Assembly: GCF_001667735.1 (NCBI RefSeq)
Contig: NZ_LZJN01000080.1
Location: forward strand, 1 to 64,000
DNA from: Mycobacterium sp. E183
GTDB lineage: Bacteria; Actinomycetota; Actinomycetes; Mycobacteriales; Mycobacteriaceae
DNA: 64,000 bases
Reading direction: 5' to 3'
In this document: positions 25,339 through 34,817 of the stretch, one piece after another
Position numbering within the stretch: the first letter of the stretch is position 1
Layout: the number at the start of each line of letters is the position of its first letter
Notes under the pieces: generated by a model
Databases searched by the model: none
The model's input: only the letters and a program-made list of their open reading frames with translations
What the model was told of the DNA's origin: nothing
Translations under genes and position numbers: made by a program

Positions 25339-26538
25339 TCAGTCCGCGTCCCGCGGCGTTCGTTGATCGGCCAACGGGCCACGAGCGGCCGCATCTTCCA
25401 GCGCTTGGGCGGCAATGGCGGCGCTTTGAGCGGGCGCGGTCATCTGCGCGGCGACCTCGCGGGTCCGAGTGACGTAGGGCGGGGTGAGGATGGACCGCAG
25501 ATCCGCGACGAGAGACTCCAGGGTGGTGTCGGGGAAGCGCCGGCCAATTCCGACTCCGAGTTGACTGACCGCACTCGCCCACATCGGCTGATCGACCGAT
25601 ACGGCGAGGGCCAGCGTGGGGACTCCGGCCCGGATGCCGGCGAACGTCGTGCCGGGCCCCCCGTGGTGAACGACGGCCCGACAAGCGGGAAACACCGCCG
25701 CGTGGTTCACCGCGCTCACCACTTTGACGTCGGCGGAATCCGTTTGCGCGGTCAAGTCACTCACGCCGCTGCAAATCAACGCCCGCTCGCCGAGTTGCGC
25801 GCAAGCGTCGGTGATCATCGCGATGACGTCAGTGGGAGACGCGACTCGTGCGCTGCTGCCGAAGCCGAAGTAGATCGGTGGCGTCCCAGCCTCAATCCAC
25901 GACGAGACATCGTCGTCGACTTCCGTCGGCAACTCGAGGGTCAGCCCGCCGACGAACGGCCGTCGGGCGCCGCATCCGGCCCACTCGGCTGCCAACCCCG
26001 GGAAGAAGAGTTCGTCGTAGGCCTGGATCTCGAGCGCTCGCCGCGTCGAGGGCCTCGTCGCCGGGAGGCCCAGCGCCCGGCGTAGGCCGTCTTCAGCCTC
26101 TTTGGTGATGGACGAACCCGCGTGGTCCGGCGGGATCGGGTAGATGTGCACCGCCGCGTGTGGAATGTCGTAGTGTTCGGCGACATTCGCGGCGAGCCCC
26201 TGTTCGCCTGCGTCCGTCAACAGCAGGTCGGCGCCGTCGGCCAGGGATGTGAGCGCCGTGCCCAACTGTGGCCAGAGTTGCTTTATATCGCTGAGAATTT
26301 CCCACGCCATGAGGACTGGTGGCGGCGTCGTCCCGTATTTGCGGACGATCTCCGCATTCTGCTGCACTTGGTCGCGGCCGTGCGCGACTGCGGTGAGGCC
26401 TGCCGACTCGATGAACCCAATGTAGTTGGGCGGAACCGCCATAAGCACGCGATGGCCTCTCCGCTGAAGCTCCCGGCCGACGGCGGCGCAAGGCTCGATA
26501 TCTCCGCGTGTTCCCAAGGTCGCCAACACAAATCTCAT
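25339..26538 (-). CDS. UDP-glycosyltransferase family protein (GT1/GT28-like, Rv1524/RtfA type)
   Basis: 399 residues from ATG at 26538, with GAGG eight bases upstream; the next upstream start adds non-homologous residues. The N-terminal acceptor domain opens MRFVLATLGTRGDIEPCAAVGRELQRRGHRVLMAVPPN; the donor domain has PIYFGFGSSARV and HHGGPGTTFAGIRAGVPTLALAVSVDQPMWA, which bind the nucleotide sugar. Relatives glycosylate glycopeptidolipids and other lipids in mycobacteria. With the methyltransferase next door it may be part of a small glycan-decorating module. No export signal. Confidence 0.9.
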   Translation of the reverse strand: MRFVLATLGTRGDIEPCAAVGRELQRRGHRVLMAVPPNYIGFIESAGLTAVAHGRDQVQQNAEIVRKYGTTPPPVLMAWEILSDIKQLWPQLGTALTSLADGADLLLTDAGEQGLAANVAEHYDIPHAAVHIYPIPPDHAGSSITKEAEDGLRRALGLPATRPSTRRALEIQAYDELFFPGLAAEWAGCGARRPFVGGLTLELPTEVDDDVSSWIEAGTPPIYFGFGSSARVASPTDVIAMITDACAQLGERALICSGVSDLTAQTDSADVKVVSAVNHAAVFPACRAVVHHGGPGTTFAGIRAGVPTLALAVSVDQPMWASAVSQLGVGIGRRFPDTTLESLVADLRSILTPPYVTRTREVAAQMTAPAQSAAIAAQALEDAAARGPLADQRTPRDAD

Positions 26539-26812
26539 CGCCAGAACCTCACTCGAGGTGATCGGTGTGCAGCGGGCGGCCCGCAAGAATTGGGATGATC
26601 ATTCGAAGTGTCCGATCGTCCGTGCGACCCCGTCGTCGTCCGGAACTCTCGGCCGCCGGCCCCGGCCAAGGCTATCCGAGCGAAGGTGCATGTTGACTCC
26701 TCTGGGGCTCTTCCCGCCGCCAACAGCCTCCCAGGTCCTAACATTGATGGGCGAAGGTCATCACTCATCGACCCTGCGGGTCATCAAGGCGCCGAATCGA
26801 GGAGAAGTATCC

Positions 26813-27148
26813 GTGCATCAGTCGCATTCACCCCTGTCGGCCACGCGAACGCTGCTCCTTGGCCTCTCGGTTGTCGTTGCTTCGGCGCTCCTGCCGGGCG
26901 CGCTTGCCACCGCCCGCGCCGACGCGATCGGATTCCCGCCGGACTGGCCTTACTACGAGATGCAGACCGAACAGACGATGTGCAGAGCCATGGCTGACGG
27001 CTGGTCGCGCGCCCAGATAGTCGGGGCGATGCAACAGGCGAACAACCAGGGCGTGACCGGGCTGAATCCGGATCAGGCCGCCAAGCGCGCCAACATGTGG
27101 GTCGATCTGGGCCGGATCAAGTATTGCCCGGGCGCTAGCGCACCTTAA
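26813..27148 (+). CDS. Small secreted protein, unknown function
   Basis: 111 residues from GTG at 26813, with GAGGAG seven to eight bases upstream. A signal peptide (TRTLLLGLSVVVASALLPGALATARA) precedes a mature domain of about 70 residues with two cysteines (TMCRAMADGW, IKYCPG). The pattern W-x-R-A-Q-x-V-G-A-M-x-x-A-N and a closing K-x-C-P recall DUF732, but the fit is partial. It is convergent with a genuine DUF732 gene, 10 bases away. Confidence 0.72.
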   Translation: MHQSHSPLSATRTLLLGLSVVVASALLPGALATARADAIGFPPDWPYYEMQTEQTMCRAMADGWSRAQIVGAMQQANNQGVTGLNPDQAAKRANMWVDLGRIKYCPGASAP

Positions 27149-27158
27149 TCGCCGACGG

Positions 27159-27509
27159 TCACGAGTTGCTGTTGGTCCAGCGATCGAACGGTGCTTCCAT
27201 GTCGGGACAAAACGTCCCGACGGCCGCGCCCATGATCTGGCCCGCCTGCACCGCGGCATAGCCGTTGCTTGCCACGGCGGGGTAGATGGCGTCGAAGTCG
27301 GTGCCGCCCCGCGCCTGCTGGCATACGGAGTCTCCGATGCCGACCATTCGCCCCGGGTCGTCGTAGGGAACGTGCAAGACGTTCAGCGTGTGCAGGTAGG
27401 CCGCGACCGAGATGGGATCGGGGTCCGCGTGGGCCGCCGGCGTCAGCGCTGCCAGCGCGCCCAACGACGCGGCGACCAGCGCCGATCTCGTGAGGGTCCG
27501 GCGGATCAT
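27159..27509 (-). CDS. DUF732 secreted protein
   Basis: 116 residues. Signal peptide MIRRTLTRSALVAASLGALAALTPAAHA with an Ala-x-Ala cleavage site, then DUF732: YLHTLNVLHVPYDDPGRMVGIGDSVCQQARGG ... VGTFCPDM, with the two conserved cysteines. DUF732 proteins are small mycobacterial exported proteins of unknown function. It follows the small membrane gene at 27514 (4 bases away) on the same strand and is likely co-transcribed. Confidence 0.88.
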   Translation of the reverse strand: MIRRTLTRSALVAASLGALAALTPAAHADPDPISVAAYLHTLNVLHVPYDDPGRMVGIGDSVCQQARGGTDFDAIYPAVASNGYAAVQAGQIMGAAVGTFCPDMEAPFDRWTNSNS

Positions 27510-27513
27510 GTCG

Positions 27514-27729
27514 CTAGCAGAGGGCGGCGGAAAACCACCCGCCGGCCACCAGGGCTATCACGAGCGCGGCGGTGGCGTGCCCCGTCGACGCCGCGACGAC
27601 GACGCCGGTGATCGCCGCGATGAGGGCCATCACCACGACCAGGGCCAGCAGTATCCGATGTGAATGCACGGCTCCGTTCGCGCGCGGTGCAACGACTACG
27701 TACTTGCCCGATCTGTGGGGTGCGGCCAT
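27514..27729 (-). CDS. Small two-helix membrane protein
   Basis: 71 residues from ATG at 27729, with GGGAG upstream; an upstream ATG gives a cysteine-rich start that looks unreal. The basic N-terminus (MAAPHRSGKYVVVAPRANG) is followed by two hydrophobic helices (ILLALVVVMALIAAITGVVVAAS and ATAALVIALVAGGWFSAAL). It ends 4 bases before the DUF732 start. No known family. Confidence 0.65.
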   Translation of the reverse strand: MAAPHRSGKYVVVAPRANGAVHSHRILLALVVVMALIAAITGVVVAASTGHATAALVIALVAGGWFSAALC

Positions 27730-27829
27730 AGGAGCTCCCGTCGCGTTGTGACCTCGGATACAAAGAAAGCACAAATGTGCTGTGCATCACAACCGGACGC
27801 GATGAAGTGGCGCGGCTTTTGGCCGTTCG

Positions 27830-29608
27830 TTAACCGTCCGGGTCGGGCGCCCACCGTGGCGCACGCGCATCTGGCCGGCGCGTCGACCGTGCGGCCGCCA
27901 AAGCCACGGCGCGCTCGCCGTTGATCGTGGTCATTGGCGGAGGCTGGCCCTTGCGCAGCGTCGCGATCAGTTCCCGGTAGGGGCCGATGAGATAGACGGT
28001 GTCACCGGCTTTCAGGCGGGCGTCGCGGCGCGGGCGCAACCTGACCGGACCTTCCGGCCGTGTGATCGCGATGACGCGCGTCTGCGTGGACAGATCGATC
28101 ATCCGCAGCCCGTCGAGTTCGCTGCCCGCCGCCACCAGCATTCCGCCGACCATGAAGGAGCGCTGGCCGACCCAGAACGTGCCGAGCACCTGCAAGCCCA
28201 TCGCTGCGCCGATGAACCACGGCGCCGCGAGGTCGACTATCGACCGCACGTTCTCGAAACCGAACCGCCGATGCACGGCGGTGCCCAGCGCGCGGCCCTG
28301 AACTCGCATGACGATGGGCACCCTCGTGTCGGAACCCAGCATTTCGAGCAGCACGATTCCCGTCTCGATGTTGTTCATGTCGTCCTGTGTCACCAGCGCG
28401 ACCCCGCGGGCGCGATCGACGCGCGCCGATTCCAGGGTCTGGCGCATCGTCGGATCCCCGAAGATCACCGGCACGTCGAGGTCGGCCACGGTCGGCAGGA
28501 AGCGGTTGCCCTCGTCCGGCTCGATGACCAGCACGTCGTAGCCGGCCGCGGCCAGATCGCTGACGACCCGGAACCCGATGGAACCCAGCCCGACGACGAC
28601 GACGTGGTCGCGCATGTGGCGTGCGCGCCGCAGTCCGGCCGATTGCACGAAGCGGCGCGACAGGAGGAGGTCGGCAAGGAACGCGACGAGGATGGCGGTG
28701 ACGCTCGCGCCGCCGAACATCAACAAGACCGCGAATAGCCGCAGGGCGGTGGATTGTTGGGCGAAGGTGAAGTCGCCATAGCCCACCGTCGTGATTGTCT
28801 CGGAGGCGAAGTAGAGGGCGTCGATCCACGACATTCGGGGGTTGTGATAGGCGAAGTGCACCACCGCCGTCGAGCCAAGGGTGAGACACAGCGCGAACGC
28901 CAGCGAGGGGAAGAGCATGGGGTTCACTTCGTCCCGGATGGCGCGCACCGCGTCGATGACCCGCCGCACCGGGGAGTGGCGAGCGCGCGTCGCGGCCGGG
29001 GGAGGCAACGTGATTCCGCGGGCGTCCAATTCGTCCTTCACGCCGATCATCGACGTCCAGTCGCCGGCGTAGACCCGCAGATCTCGTCCGGGGCATGGCA
29101 CCACCTCGCCGGGTGCGGGTGAATTCTTGCCGTGCACCACCGCGACCGGTGCCAGGTCGGCGTAGATCTCCCGGAGCGTCGCGTTGTAGGGCGCCTCGGA
29201 TCCCCAGACGACGAATTCGATACCGGCCGTGTCGAACTGGTGCGCGTTGCGGGACAGGACGGCCTCGACGATCGACGGCGCCGCGAGGTCGGCGACGTCC
29301 AAGATCGCGCCGGGTCCGTTGACGGCGACCACTGCTTCGCGCAGCACGTCGTTGGCCAGCCGGGCCACCACCCGCACGTTTGGACTGAACTCCCTTGCCA
29401 GCAAGGCGATTTCGAGGTTGACGGCGTCGTTGGGGCCCGCGCACACGACGGCACGCGCCCGATGCACGCCGGCCCCGAGGAGGTCGGCGGCGGTGTTGAT
29501 CTTGATGATTCGCGCGCCCGCGCCCCTCAATTCCTCGGCGATCGTCTTCGACAGCGCGTCGTCACCGCTGACGATGATCTCGCGGTGAAACTGAAACAGC
29601 TCGCCCAT
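27830..29608 (-). CDS. Potassium channel with RCK (TrkA-N) regions before and after the pore
   Basis: 592 residues. Unusually, a TrkA-N-like region comes first (about 8-130: IIVSGDDALSKTIAEELRGAGA, RAVVCAGPNDAVNLEIALLA). Then TM1 (about 231-252), a pore helix with the K+ filter TTVGYGDF (273-280), and TM2 (about 287-315). A canonical RCK domain follows (HVVVVGLGSIGFRVVSDLAAAGYDVLVIEPDEGN), then a TrkA-C-like end (ARLKAGDTVYLIGPYRELI). It probably forms a ligand-gated K+ channel of the Castor/BK type with a gating ring. Cytoplasmic ligands unknown. It is divergent from glnA. Confidence 0.85.
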   Translation of the reverse strand: MGELFQFHREIIVSGDDALSKTIAEELRGAGARIIKINTAADLLGAGVHRARAVVCAGPNDAVNLEIALLAREFSPNVRVVARLANDVLREAVVAVNGPGAILDVADLAAPSIVEAVLSRNAHQFDTAGIEFVVWGSEAPYNATLREIYADLAPVAVVHGKNSPAPGEVVPCPGRDLRVYAGDWTSMIGVKDELDARGITLPPPAATRARHSPVRRVIDAVRAIRDEVNPMLFPSLAFALCLTLGSTAVVHFAYHNPRMSWIDALYFASETITTVGYGDFTFAQQSTALRLFAVLLMFGGASVTAILVAFLADLLLSRRFVQSAGLRRARHMRDHVVVVGLGSIGFRVVSDLAAAGYDVLVIEPDEGNRFLPTVADLDVPVIFGDPTMRQTLESARVDRARGVALVTQDDMNNIETGIVLLEMLGSDTRVPIVMRVQGRALGTAVHRRFGFENVRSIVDLAAPWFIGAAMGLQVLGTFWVGQRSFMVGGMLVAAGSELDGLRMIDLSTQTRVIAITRPEGPVRLRPRRDARLKAGDTVYLIGPYRELIATLRKGQPPPMTTINGERAVALAAARSTRRPDARAPRWAPDPDG

Positions 29609-29900
29609 TGCGCGGGGCTACGTTCGATTCTTACGCGCGTCGATCGCCACGGCTGGTCGCCGGATGACCGCCGGTTGTGTTGCGTGGCATGACTACTCCT
29701 ACTTCTGCTGCGGCTGGATGGTCCATATGACTATCGGCCAAGGCGCTGGGAAGTGCCACCGGAACCCGGCGGCCGTGCGGTCAATCGCCTGTCTTTCTGT
29801 GACGCAACAGGTTCGACTCGCGGTGGTGACGCGGGCGAAATAGTCAGGGCGTAGAAAGCGCTCGCACGCCACTGCCGACGATCAAGCTAAGGAGCGTTGC

Positions 29901-31337
29901 GTGTCCGAGAAGACGCCCGACGATATTTTCAAGCTCGCCAGGGACGAGAACATCGAGTACGTCGACGTCCGCTTCTGTGACTTGCCGGGCACCATGCAGC
30001 ACTTCACGATTCCGATCTACGCCTTCGATGAAGGCGTCTTCGAGGAAGGCCTGGCCTTCGACGGTTCCTCGATCCGCGGGTTTCAGTCGATCCACGAGTC
30101 CGACATGGTCCTGCTGCCCGACCCCGAGACCGCAACGATCGACCCGTTCCGCGCCCGCAAAACGCTGAACGTGAACTTCTTCGTGCACGACCCGTTCACC
30201 CTCGAGGTGTACTCGCGCGATCCGCGCAACATCGCCCGCAAGGCCGAGAACTATCTGATCAGTTCCGGCATCGCGGACACCGCCTACTTCGGGCCGGAGG
30301 CCGAGTTCTACATCTTCGACTCGGTCAGCTTCGACTCGAGCACCAACGAATCGTTCTACAAGGTCGATGCGGCGTCCGGGTGGTGGAACACCGGAGAGGA
30401 CGCCGAGGCGGATGGCAGCCCGAACCTCGGCTACAAGGTCCGTCCCAAGGGCGGGTATTTCCCGGTCGCGCCGACCGATCACTATGTCGATCTGCGCGAC
30501 GAGATCCTCACCCACCTGACCAACGCCGGTTACTCCCTGGAGAAGGGCCACCACGAAGTCGGCAGTGGCGGCCAGGCCGAGATCAACTACAAGTTCAACA
30601 CGTTGCTGCATGCGGCCGACGACCACCAGATGTACAAGTACATCGTCAAGCAGACCGCGTGGCAGGCCGGGAAGACCGTCACCTTCATGCCCAAGCCGTT
30701 GTTCGGCGACAACGGTTCCGGGATGCACTGTCACCAGTCGCTGTGGAAGGACGGCGTGCCGCTGATGTATGACGCGACGGGATACGCCGGCCTGTCCGAC
30801 ATGGCCCGCCACTACATCGGCGGCTTGCTGTACCACGCCCCGTCGTTGCTGGCCTTCACGAACCCGACCGTGAATTCCTACAAGCGCCTGGTTCCCGGCT
30901 TCGAGGCGCCGATCAATCTGGTCTACAGCCAGCGCAATCGGTCGGCGTGCGTGCGCATCCCGATCACCGGCAACAATCCGAAGACCAAGCGGCTGGAATT
31001 CCGGTGCCCCGACTCGTCGGGCAACCCCTACCTGTCCTTCGCGGCCCAGTTGATGGCCGGGCTGGACGGCATCAAGAACAAGATCGAGCCGCCTCCGCCG
31101 GTCGACAAGGACCTCTACGAGCTCCCGCCGGAGGAGGCCGCGGAAATCCCGCAGGCACCCACGCAGCTGTCGGCGGTGATCGACCGTCTGGAGGAAGACA
31201 GCGAATACCTGACCGAGGGCGGGGTCTTCACCCCCGACGTCATCGCGACGTGGATCAACTACAAGCGCACCTACGAGATCGCGCCGTTCAACCTCCGGCC
31301 CACCCCATACGAATTCGCCCTCTACTACGACGTATGA
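29901..31337 (+). CDS. Type I glutamine synthetase, GlnA1-like
   Basis: 478 residues, the exact length of M. tuberculosis GlnA1, from GTG at 29901 with AAGGAG six bases upstream. It keeps the catalytic segments [54 protein letters not shown], and [11 protein letters not shown], and the adenylylation site [10 protein letters not shown] (Tyr about 406), so GlnE could regulate it. It makes glutamine from glutamate, ammonia and ATP. It differs from GlnA1 at many places (for example [15 protein letters not shown]), and its neighbours are a K+ channel and a DMT permease, not lipA/glnE/glnA2, so it may be a second copy. No clear GlnR box upstream. Confidence 0.95.
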   Translation: MSEKTPDDIFKLARDENIEYVDVRFCDLPGTMQHFTIPIYAFDEGVFEEGLAFDGSSIRGFQSIHESDMVLLPDPETATIDPFRARKTLNVNFFVHDPFTLEVYSRDPRNIARKAENYLISSGIADTAYFGPEAEFYIFDSVSFDSSTNESFYKVDAASGWWNTGEDAEADGSPNLGYKVRPKGGYFPVAPTDHYVDLRDEILTHLTNAGYSLEKGHHEVGSGGQAEINYKFNTLLHAADDHQMYKYIVKQTAWQAGKTVTFMPKPLFGDNGSGMHCHQSLWKDGVPLMYDATGYAGLSDMARHYIGGLLYHAPSLLAFTNPTVNSYKRLVPGFEAPINLVYSQRNRSACVRIPITGNNPKTKRLEFRCPDSSGNPYLSFAAQLMAGLDGIKNKIEPPPPVDKDLYELPPEEAAEIPQAPTQLSAVIDRLEEDSEYLTEGGVFTPDVIATWINYKRTYEIAPFNLRPTPYEFALYYDV

Positions 31338-31393
31338 GGTAGTTCGCTCCCGGCGCAGTTAGCCGCGCCGACGCCCCGGGTACCCGTGCGGGC

Positions 31394-32323
31394 ATGGGGT
31401 GGGTGCAATCGCATGCGGTCGCAATCTTTTCGGCGTTGCTGTCTGCGTTCTGGGCGGCCGTCGGCATCGTCGTTCGACAGCGCGCCGCCCAGGAGGTTCC
31501 CGCTGATCAGGGCATGTCCGGGACGATGGTGACGACCATGGTCCGGCGACCGTTGTGGTGGGCGGGCCTGGTCGCCGCCGTTGCGGGCTACGTGTTCCAG
31601 GCCGTCGCGCTGGCCCACGGGTCGCTGCTGCTGGTCCAGCCGCTGCTGGTTTCCTCGCTGCTGTTCGCGCTGCCGTTGGGCGCCCGGCTGTGCGACCAGC
31701 GCATCAGCGCGGTCCAGTGGGGTTGGGCGACGCTGCTGACCGGCGCGCTGGCGGCCTTCGTGCTCGTCGGTCAGCCCCGGGAGGGTGACAGCCGTCCGGC
31801 GGTACCGGCGTGGACGTTGACGCTGCTGGTGACGGTGCCGTTGCTGGTCGTCTGCGTGATGGCGGCCGGCCGCGCGATCGGCCGTGCGCGGGCGATGCTG
31901 CTTGCGGTCGCCGTGGCGGTCCTGCTCGGCATGATCGCCGTGTTGACGAAGATCTGCACGCACCGTTTCGCCGTCGGCGGTTGGCATGGGCTGCTGACGG
32001 TCCCCGCCCCATACATATTGGTCGGCCTGGCCGTGGCGGTGACGGTGGTGCAGAACTCCGCGTTCCACGCCGGTGCGTTGCAGGCGTCGGTGCCGATCAT
32101 GTTGGTGGGGGAGCCCGTGGTCGCGGTCCTGCTCGGTGTGGCGGTGCTGGGTGAACACCTGACGGTCGGCGGCTCGACGGCGCTGGCGCTGTTGGTCGCG
32201 GTCTCGGCGATGGCGGCCTCCGCTGTCGCGCTGAGCCGCAGCCAGGCGATCGAGGTCGAGAGCCGCCCGGCCCAAGAGCCGTCCCTGGCGGGTGTCAGCG
32301 GCAAACGGAACTGGGAGTTATGA
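31394..32323 (+). CDS. DMT-type membrane permease
   Basis: 309 residues with about nine or ten hydrophobic helices from the first ATG (MGWVQSHAVAIFSALLSAFWAAVGIVV). Internal similarity between halves (VQPLLVSSLLFALPLGARL and VPIMLVGEPVVAVLLGVAVLGE) is typical of the EamA/DMT fold, as is the conserved VGEP. The C-terminal tail is hydrophilic. Substrate unknown. It starts 57 bases after glnA on the same strand and could be co-transcribed with it, hinting at an amine or amino-acid-related substrate (inference only). Its stop overlaps the PhyH gene end by six bases. Confidence 0.82.
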   Translation: MGWVQSHAVAIFSALLSAFWAAVGIVVRQRAAQEVPADQGMSGTMVTTMVRRPLWWAGLVAAVAGYVFQAVALAHGSLLLVQPLLVSSLLFALPLGARLCDQRISAVQWGWATLLTGALAAFVLVGQPREGDSRPAVPAWTLTLLVTVPLLVVCVMAAGRAIGRARAMLLAVAVAVLLGMIAVLTKICTHRFAVGGWHGLLTVPAPYILVGLAVAVTVVQNSAFHAGALQASVPIMLVGEPVVAVLLGVAVLGEHLTVGGSTALALLVAVSAMAASAVALSRSQAIEVESRPAQEPSLAGVSGKRNWEL

Positions 32324-33172
32324 GTCGCTGTCCAACAGCCGCAGCGGGTGCAGCCCGTCGACCGCGCCCACGAACGGCGGATGAATGCTGTAGCCCAGCA
32401 TGCGGCGAATGTCGTCGGAGACCGCCCGCGCGGTCTCGCGCGATATCGACAGCGTGAAGGCTTCCATCGGCCGCAGCCAGGGTTGGCAGTACTGGGCGGT
32501 GACGGCGAGACGGTCGCGGTCGGTGCTGTTGGCGCCCCCGCCGTGCCAGAGCGTGCCCACGAAGAAGACGCACGAGCCGGCGGGCATCACGACGGGCAGG
32601 GCCCGATCGTCCGGCCCGGGCCGGCGCTTGCCCCAGCGATGGCTGCCGGGATAGAGGACGGTGGCGCCGTTGTCGGCGGTGAAGTCGTCGATGGCCCAGA
32701 TCGTCGCCGCCGCCAGGGGTTCGCGGGGCCGCGGAATCGGGTAGAACCCGTCATCGTGGTGGGCCAGCTGCGCGGCCTCTCCCGGCTGAATGTTGATGGC
32801 CTGCAAGGCCGAAAGCAGGTAGTTGGGCATCAGCAGCCGATCGAGCACCGCGAGCACCCGCGGATGATCGACGATCCCGTCGCACATCCGGGTTCTGCTG
32901 AGCAGGCTGTAAATGCGCTGGGTGCGCCGGCCCTCGAAGGAATTGCGGCCCGTGTGCCCGAGCCAGGGTTGAGTGACCTCGCGGATCTCGTCGCATTGCT
33001 CGGGAGTCAGCAGATCGTGCCAGATCACGTAGCCGTCGCGGTCGATAGCCGCCATGTCGGCGTCGACGACCTTGCTGTCGACCGAACTCCCGCCGGTCGG
33101 TGTCCGCCTGTACCGCTGCGCCAGATCGCCCCTGAGGTCTTCCAGCGTCGTGACGGAGTCGTCGATGTTCAT
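32318..33172 (-). CDS. Phytanoyl-CoA dioxygenase (PhyH) family protein
   Basis: 284 residues from ATG at 33172 with AAGGGCGAG upstream. It has the Fe(II)/2-oxoglutarate dioxygenase facial triad: His138-x-Asp140 in LAHHDDGFYP and His210 in GTLWHGGGAN, with Arg221 (DRDRLAV) for 2-oxoglutarate. The sequence NGATVLYPGSHRWG is typical of PhyH. It should hydroxylate a small organic or lipid substrate with O2. Substrate unknown. No export signal. Confidence 0.88.
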   Translation of the reverse strand: MNIDDSVTTLEDLRGDLAQRYRRTPTGGSSVDSKVVDADMAAIDRDGYVIWHDLLTPEQCDEIREVTQPWLGHTGRNSFEGRRTQRIYSLLSRTRMCDGIVDHPRVLAVLDRLLMPNYLLSALQAINIQPGEAAQLAHHDDGFYPIPRPREPLAAATIWAIDDFTADNGATVLYPGSHRWGKRRPGPDDRALPVVMPAGSCVFFVGTLWHGGGANSTDRDRLAVTAQYCQPWLRPMEAFTLSISRETARAVSDDIRRMLGYSIHPPFVGAVDGLHPLRLLDSDS

Positions 33173-33221
33173 TGGCACTCGCCCTTCGTCCCGGTCCAGA
33201 TTAAGCCGGGTAGGCCTCAAC

Positions 33222-34679
33222 TCAACCCCTCAACCCGGTGATGAATCGCTGCACGCTTCGGGTCAACGATCGCGGGACGTGGTCGGGATCCATGAGCTCG
33301 TTCTCCGCCAGCGGGCCCGCTTCGTCGGCCACGGTGCCCTCCGTGAACGGCCGCAACGTCTTGCCGTCTCCGCGAAGGGCCTCGATGGCCGCGAGGACCG
33401 ACCCGCGTTCGTGCGTCGCGCCGTCGAACTCACCGACGGTGACTCCCAGGTGTTCGGCCACCAATTGGCTTCGCAGCGCTGTGATTTGGGCGCGCACGCG
33501 ATCGCCTTCGGGGCTAGCCGGCTCCGCCTCGACGGCCAGGTCGCATTCGCTGTCGAAACCCATCGATCGGTTGTTGAGGTTCGATGACCCGATGCGCAGG
33601 AGCCGGTCGTCCACCACCACCACCTTCGAGTGGACATAGATCGGCGCCCCGCCATCGGTCACCGGCCAGTAGATGCCAAGCCGCCGATGCTCGTCCGCGG
33701 CCCACAGCACCTGGATGAGCCGGTGACGTGCCGAATCCATCGTCCCCCGCTCGAGGGGGTTGTTCCCCCGGCGGGCAATGACGATGACGATCTCCGGCCC
33801 GTCGTCTTCCTTCAGCCGCGCGGCCAGCGCGTCGATGATGCGCCGGGACGCCAGATATTGGTTCTCCAGATAGATCGAATCCCGTGCCGCCGCTATGGCC
33901 GCCAGGTTGAGCGCCTCGACCTGCCGGGTCTCGGGGCGCCGGCCGAGTTCCGGCAGGGTCAGAGCGATTCCCACGTCAACGCCGCGCAGCGCCGGCTTGA
34001 GTTTGCTGGGCCACGCGGTGTGCTTGGCGGTGACCGGTTGCAACGACTGCTCGGTCGCCGTCCGCCACCGTTGAAGGGCTTGCTCGCCGAGTGCCCGTGC
34101 GGCCGCGCCATCGACCGCCGCGGCGACGTCGTGCCGCGGCCCATAGCTGCGTCCCAACGTCCGACGAACAGGACCGTCATGGTCGTGTGCGCGGGTGTCC
34201 CATCGATCGATGGTGAGGTCGATCCCGCCGCAGAACGCCACGGAGTCGTCGACGGCCACGATCTTCTGGTGATGGACGGAGCCGGTGGGGTGGGCCCCGT
34301 CGATCGCGAAGTGGATTCGCCTGCTGCTGATCTGGTTCACCAGCGCCACCGGAGTCAGCCCGAACCAGATGCCGTCGAAGGCCGGCAGCAGACGCAGATT
34401 GGACTTCAATAGGTAGATCTCGAGTTCGGGCCGCTTCCAGAGCATCCAATAGAGAAAGGCGCCCAGCTGATTCGGGCCGGGAAGGGTCTTGACCCCCCGT
34501 TCGAACGTCATCCTGGCGTCGAAATCCCAACCGATCAGCACGATCCGGTGCCGGGCCCGCAACATCGCCGTCTTGACATGCCGGAAATAATCGGCCGCGT
34601 CGATGATGTGACCGAACCGGTCGGCACGCTCCAGACGCCAGCACGTTCGCCCAAGGATCAACAGTCGATCGTCGCCCAC
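33222..34679 (-). CDS. Phospholipase D/cardiolipin synthase-like protein
   Basis: 485 residues with two HKD motifs: HHQKIVAVDD (about 137) and HSKVVVVDD (about 352), each followed by GG/GSSN, so both halves of a PLD active site are in one chain. No N-terminal membrane helix is obvious, unlike bacterial Cls; it resembles the phosphatidylserine/PLD-type soluble group. It would hydrolyse or transfer phosphatidyl groups, or cut nucleic acid. The start is ATG at 34679. It precedes the PhyH gene on the same strand by 49 bases and might share its transcript. Confidence 0.88.
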   Translation of the reverse strand: MGDDRLLILGRTCWRLERADRFGHIIDAADYFRHVKTAMLRARHRIVLIGWDFDARMTFERGVKTLPGPNQLGAFLYWMLWKRPELEIYLLKSNLRLLPAFDGIWFGLTPVALVNQISSRRIHFAIDGAHPTGSVHHQKIVAVDDSVAFCGGIDLTIDRWDTRAHDHDGPVRRTLGRSYGPRHDVAAAVDGAAARALGEQALQRWRTATEQSLQPVTAKHTAWPSKLKPALRGVDVGIALTLPELGRRPETRQVEALNLAAIAAARDSIYLENQYLASRRIIDALAARLKEDDGPEIVIVIARRGNNPLERGTMDSARHRLIQVLWAADEHRRLGIYWPVTDGGAPIYVHSKVVVVDDRLLRIGSSNLNNRSMGFDSECDLAVEAEPASPEGDRVRAQITALRSQLVAEHLGVTVGEFDGATHERGSVLAAIEALRGDGKTLRPFTEGTVADEAGPLAENELMDPDHVPRSLTRSVQRFITGLRG

Positions 34680-34817
34680 GGCGCCCTCAACCAGGTTGAC
34701 GGTTCGGCGCGGGCATAAGCCTTGTGTACCACACCCGGGCCCTGGGAAAATGTTTGCTTAACGGGGTCGGCAACGGGTCGACAGGACAACGCCGAACATC
34801 TGTAGAAGGCTGAGACG

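Noticed and set aside
29609-29900. GlnR box or other nitrogen control site before glnA
   Set aside because: I looked for the gTnAc-n6-GaAAc style site and saw only isolated partial matches, not a convincing repeat.
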